Assembly (NCBI GenBank): GCA_900545405.1
Contig: UQYT01000005.1
Location: 1-64,000 of the forward strand
Origin: an uncultured Eubacteriales bacterium
Lineage (GTDB): Bacteria; Bacillota; Clostridia; Oscillospirales; Oscillospiraceae
Length of the DNA: 64,000 nt
Direction of reading: 5' to 3'
Part shown: positions 60,647 through 64,000 of the stretch, in pieces
Position numbering within the stretch: position 1 is the first letter of the stretch
How the letters are laid out: the number at the start of each line of letters is the position of its first letter
Translations under genes and position numbers: made by a program
The notes under the pieces: generated by a model
Told to the model about the DNA's origin: nothing
Seen by the model: the letters and a program-made list of their open reading frames with translations, nothing else
The model's database searches: none

Positions 60647-62924
60647 GCTGGTATGCGCCGCGCTCTCCTTTGCAGGGGCCGCGGCGGTCGCACATTATCT
60701 TCTGGGCGCGCCCGCGCTCTACTGGTGCTCGGGCGGGCTTTTGCTGCTGTGCCTTCCGGCGCTGGCGCTCAAGGGCACGGCACGGCTGCGTGCGCTCATA
60801 ATCTGCATCTCTGCGGCCCTCGGCCTGGGCTGGTACGGGCTGTACACGGACATTTTCGTCGCTCCCGCCGCGGAGCTGGCCGGGCAGGAGCTCACAGTCA
60901 CCGCCCGCGTGCTGGACTACCCGGAGCGCGACGAGGGCTATGCCTCCGTGGAGGTGCGCATAGAGCAGGAGGGCCTGCCGCGCGTCAAGGCCGCGGTATA
61001 TGACTACGAGGGCATCATGCCGGAACTGCGCCCGGGCGACGTGGCGGAGCTGCCGCTGGAGTTCATCTCCGCGCTGGAGAAATACGGCGAGGCGACGGAC
61101 CGATATTCCTCCCGCGGCATACTCCTGCGCGCCTACCTCGCCGGGGAGCCGGAGAATGTCTGCCGCGACGCTCGGAGCTTCCTGAGCTTTCCGATGGAGC
61201 TTGCGAACCTCGTCCGCGAGACGGCGCGGGAGGTATTTCCCGGGGATACACAGCCATTCATGCTCGGCCTGCTCATAGGGGACACCTCCGGGCTCTACGA
61301 CGACTACGAGCTCGACAACGCGCTCTCGGTCTCCGGCATACGCCACGTCGTGGCCGTCTCGGGCATGCACCTCTCGTTCCTCTACGGCGTGCTGGTGCAT
61401 CTGCTCGGCAAGCGGCGGGCCTCGCTCTGGGGCGTGCCGGTGATAATACTGTTCATGTTCATGACGGGCTGCACGGCCTCGGTGGTGCGCGCCTGCGTCA
61501 TGCTGGTGCTGGTAATGCTCGCGCCGCTGCTCGGACGGGAGGCGGACGGGCTGACCTCGCTGTGCGCGGGCCTGCTCATCCTGGTCGTGGCAAACCCGCT
61601 CTCCGTCGCGGCAGCGGGGCTGCAGCTCTCGTTTGCGGCCATGACGGGCATTATACTGCTCACGCCGAAGGTGTATGACCGGCTCGACAAGCTCTGGCGG
61701 CACGGGGACAAGAAGAGGCACCCGAATGCCGTCGTCAGGTTCGTCCTCGCCAGCGTCTCCAGCTCCGTCGGCTCCATTGTGTTCACAACGCCGGTCGTGG
61801 CGCTCATCTTCGGCTATGTCTCGCTCGTCACGCCGCTAACTAATCTCGCGACGCTCTGGGCCGTGTCCCTGGCCTTCACGGCGGGCTACGCGGCGATAGC
61901 GGCGGGGCTGGTGTTTGTCCCGCTGGGAGCGGCGATAGGCTGGAACGCGGGCTGGCTAGCGCGGTATATCAGCTTCGCGGCGGAGACGCTCGCAGGGCTG
62001 CCGTATTCCGCCGTGTACACGGCAGACGGGCTGATAGCCTGGTGGCTGGTTTTCGCCTACCTCGCCTTCGCCCTGGCCTGGGCGCTCAAGGGAAAGGGCG
62101 ACTTCAGGCCGCTCGCACCGTCGCTGGCGGCGGTCTGCACGCTGATAGTCGTGCTGGTGTCGGCGCGGCTCACCGAGCTCGACGAGAGCTCGGTCACGGT
62201 GCTGGACGTGGGCCAGGGCCAGTGCGTGGCCGCCGTCTGCGGCGAGAGGGCCGTGCTCATCGACTGCGGCGGCAAGAGCACCTGGGATAACGCCGGGGAC
62301 ACCGCCTCGGAGTACCTGCTCAGCCGCGGCCGGGGCTCGATCGACGCGCTGGTGCTCACGCACCTGCACGCGGACCACGCAAACGGCGCGGAGCGGCTGC
62401 TCGCGCGCATAGACGTCGGCACGCTCTACATGCCCGGCGACCCGGACGACTCCGACGGACTGCTCGAGGGCATCCTCGCCGCGGCGGAGCGGCACGGCAC
62501 CGAGGTGGTGTACGTCTCGGAGAGCGACCTCTCGCTCACGCTGGGCGGCCTGGAGCTCACGCTCTTCAAACCGCTGGAGGCCGGAGACGAAAACGAGCGC
62601 GGCGTCGTCGCCCTCGCGAGCATCGGCGACTTCGACGCGCTGGTGATGGGCGACATCAACAGCTCTGCGGAGCGCGAACTGGTAAGCACCCGAGCGCTCC
62701 CGGACACTGAGCTGCTCGTCGTGGGCCACCACGGCTCCAAATACTCCACAAGCTACGAGCTGCTGGCAGCCATCGACGCGGAGTACGCGGCCATCTCGGT
62801 GGGCTACAACAGCTACGGCCATCCGACCTGGGAGACGCTCCGGCGGCTCGAGATCCTGGGCCTGGAGGTATACAGGACGGACCAAAACGGCAATATCACA
62901 GTGAGGGCAGATGCAAATGGCTAA
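60639..62924 (+). CDS. comEC: ComEC/Rec2 family DNA-uptake channel protein
   Basis: A 761-residue membrane protein. Residues 1-~220 hold membrane helices and an OB-like extracellular DUF4131 region; ~220-480 is the Competence domain with GLLIGDTSGLYDDYELDNALSVSGIRHVVAVSGMH (in outline: SGIRHVVAVSGMHLSF); ~500-761 is a metallo-beta-lactamase domain with VLDVGQGQCVAAV, LVLTHLHADHANG and VVGHHGSKYSTS. It forms the inner-membrane pore for single-stranded DNA. The start is GTG 60639, overlapping the XRE gene. No other competence genes are in view. Confidence 0.93.
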   Translation: MRKLVCAALSFAGAAAVAHYLLGAPALYWCSGGLLLLCLPALALKGTARLRALIICISAALGLGWYGLYTDIFVAPAAELAGQELTVTARVLDYPERDEGYASVEVRIEQEGLPRVKAAVYDYEGIMPELRPGDVAELPLEFISALEKYGEATDRYSSRGILLRAYLAGEPENVCRDARSFLSFPMELANLVRETAREVFPGDTQPFMLGLLIGDTSGLYDDYELDNALSVSGIRHVVAVSGMHLSFLYGVLVHLLGKRRASLWGVPVIILFMFMTGCTASVVRACVMLVLVMLAPLLGREADGLTSLCAGLLILVVANPLSVAAAGLQLSFAAMTGIILLTPKVYDRLDKLWRHGDKKRHPNAVVRFVLASVSSSVGSIVFTTPVVALIFGYVSLVTPLTNLATLWAVSLAFTAGYAAIAAGLVFVPLGAAIGWNAGWLARYISFAAETLAGLPYSAVYTADGLIAWWLVFAYLAFALAWALKGKGDFRPLAPSLAAVCTLIVVLVSARLTELDESSVTVLDVGQGQCVAAVCGERAVLIDCGGKSTWDNAGDTASEYLLSRGRGSIDALVLTHLHADHANGAERLLARIDVGTLYMPGDPDDSDGLLEGILAAAERHGTEVVYVSESDLSLTLGGLELTLFKPLEAGDENERGVVALASIGDFDALVMGDINSSAERELVSTRALPDTELLVVGHHGSKYSTSYELLAAIDAEYAAISVGYNSYGHPTWETLRRLEILGLEVYRTDQNGNITVRADANG

Positions 62925-63975
62925 CAAGCGTCAGAAAAAAGCAAAACCGAACGACCGCCTCAACTACGGCGATGTGAGCCGCGAGCTCAAGGCCGGGGGC
63001 CCCGCGAGGCTCTACCTGCTCTACGGGCAGGAGGACTATCTGCGCGAGGCGTTCCTGGGCGAGATAAAGGCCGCCTGCCTCCCGGACGGGGGCGACGACT
63101 TCAGCTACCACCGGCTCGACGGCAAGAGCACGTCCCTGCGCGAGCTCTCGGACGCCGTGAACGCGCTGCCGTTTCTCTCCGAGCGCACCCTGACCGAGGT
63201 GCGCGGCTACGACTTCGCCCACTGCCGCGACGCCGAGGCCGCCGCGCTGGAAAAGCTCATCTCCGACGTCCCCGACTGGTGCACGCTGGCCTTCGTGCAG
63301 GACACTGACTTCGAGCCGGACCAGCGCACGAAGATCATGAAGGCCGTCGCCAAATACGGCAAGGTCATCAACTTCACCTCCCAGGGCCAGGGCCCGCTGG
63401 TGCAGTGGATACGCAAGCGCTTCGCCGCGCTGGGGAAGAACGCCCTGCCCGACGCCTGCGTGACGCTCATATACCTCAGCGGCGAGCTGATGAACGGGCT
63501 CATCCCCGAGATCGGAAAAATAGCCGCCGGCACCCAGGGCGAACTGGTGACGGCGGAGGACGTGTCGCGCCTCGCGATGCGCATACCGGAGGCGCGGGTG
63601 TTCGAGATGACGGATCAGCTGGCCGCGCGCGACTACGACGGCGCCTGCCGCACGCTGGCGGACCTCATGGCCATGGGCGAGGAGCCGATCGCCATCCTCG
63701 CCGTCATCGGCACGCAGATGCGGAGACTATACGCCGCGCGGGTCGCGGTTGACGAGAAGCTCGGCGGCGACTTTGTGCGGCAGTACTGCGGCGTGAAGTT
63801 CGACTTCATGGTGGACCGCCTGCTGCGCTCGGCCCGGGGCTTCGACACTGAGGACCTCGCCCGCGCCGTGGAGCTCTGCGCGGAGACAGACTACGCCATG
63901 AAGAGCACCGGCATGGACGGGGCGGACCTCCTGAGCGAGCTGCTCATCAAGATAGCGGCGGGGGCGAGGGCATGA
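62917..63975 (+). CDS. holA: DNA polymerase III delta subunit
   Basis: A 352-residue clamp-loader delta subunit. It shows RLYLLYGQEDYLREAFLGEI at the N-terminus, NALPFLSERTLTEVRGYDF, TQGELVTAEDVSRLAMRIPEARVFEMTDQLA (in outline) and a C-terminal collar domain. It opens the beta clamp. comEC-holA order is common in Firmicutes. ATG 62917 is better spaced from GAGGGCAG than ATG 62911. It overlaps comEC by 8 bp. Confidence 0.92.
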   Translation: MANKRQKKAKPNDRLNYGDVSRELKAGGPARLYLLYGQEDYLREAFLGEIKAACLPDGGDDFSYHRLDGKSTSLRELSDAVNALPFLSERTLTEVRGYDFAHCRDAEAAALEKLISDVPDWCTLAFVQDTDFEPDQRTKIMKAVAKYGKVINFTSQGQGPLVQWIRKRFAALGKNALPDACVTLIYLSGELMNGLIPEIGKIAAGTQGELVTAEDVSRLAMRIPEARVFEMTDQLAARDYDGACRTLADLMAMGEEPIAILAVIGTQMRRLYAARVAVDEKLGGDFVRQYCGVKFDFMVDRLLRSARGFDTEDLARAVELCAETDYAMKSTGMDGADLLSELLIKIAAGARA

Positions 63976-64000
63976 TACCTGTAAAGGAGGTCATCGTCGT
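63972..64000 (+). CDS. Partial CDS, possibly ribonuclease M5
   Basis: An ATG overlapping the holA stop opens a frame of nine codons before the window ends (MIPVKEVIV). The MIxVKEVIVVEG opening is typical of the Toprim enzyme RNase M5, which matures 5S rRNA. Nine residues are too few to be sure. Confidence 0.4.

Overview
The window looks like chromosome of a GC-rich, strictly anaerobic member of the Clostridia, probably an Oscillospiraceae-like gut bacterium. The taxonomic placement is inference. It rests on a DUF4364 protein, a Re-type citrate synthase, a phosphate butyryltransferase-type enzyme, a bacterial Ogg-type glycosylase, rpsU, BlaI/M56 and SMC-FtsY gene order typical of Firmicutes, and two electron-transferring flavoprotein pairs. 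I saw no transposase, integrase, CRISPR array or rRNA.

Layout. 1-6.6 kb holds a partial minus-strand gene, DUF4364-asnA, a probable free-standing small RNA, and an operon for the oxidative half of a TCA cycle (Re-citrate synthase, aconitase, isocitrate dehydrogenase) followed by tRNA-Gly(CCC). 6.7-9.6 kb holds a tiny double-glycine-leader peptide gene followed by a decaying polar amino-acid ABC cassette. Its binding protein has an in-frame amber codon, and its ATPase, fused to a histidine-kinase-like ATPase domain, has a one-base frameshift. A MATE exporter follows.

11.2-30.7 kb is a distinct island of visibly lower GC, lying between two MATE genes. Its left arm (minus strand) encodes an acyl-CoA ligase, EtfBA, three tandem DUF1847 paralogues, a GlcD/LctD-type FAD oxidase, a second EtfBA, a nitronate-monooxygenase-family flavoenzyme and a LysR regulator. 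Its right arm (plus strand) encodes a PaaG-like crotonase, a class III CoA-transferase, an acyl-CoA dehydrogenase, two SLC13-type transporters and a divergent GroEL paralogue whose two ATP-hydrolysis aspartates are replaced. A 550-bp divergent control region containing a strong three-way-junction-like fold separates the arms. The best reading is a self-contained system that imports a carboxylic acid, loads it with CoA, and reduces or isomerises it with flavin-based (possibly confurcating) electron transfer. The substrate is unknown.

30.9-64 kb returns to high-GC housekeeping genes: a MATE exporter; smc-ftsY-rdgB-yhbY-nadD/yqeK-LCP-rsfS-leuS; rpsU; a BlaI-M56 sensor pair with a paired operator; a KamA-family radical SAM enzyme; ogg; guaB-sir2-tagA-tmk-fthC; a tiny cysteine-rich protein gene; mltG; a Ptb-like acyltransferase; alaS-hinT; and xre-comEC-holA, then the first codons of what is probably rnmV.

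The most unusual items are the acyl-CoA island as a whole, its hydrolysis-dead GroEL paralogue, its triple DUF1847 block, the structured leader at 22556-22664, and the double-glycine peptide next to the decaying ABC cassette.
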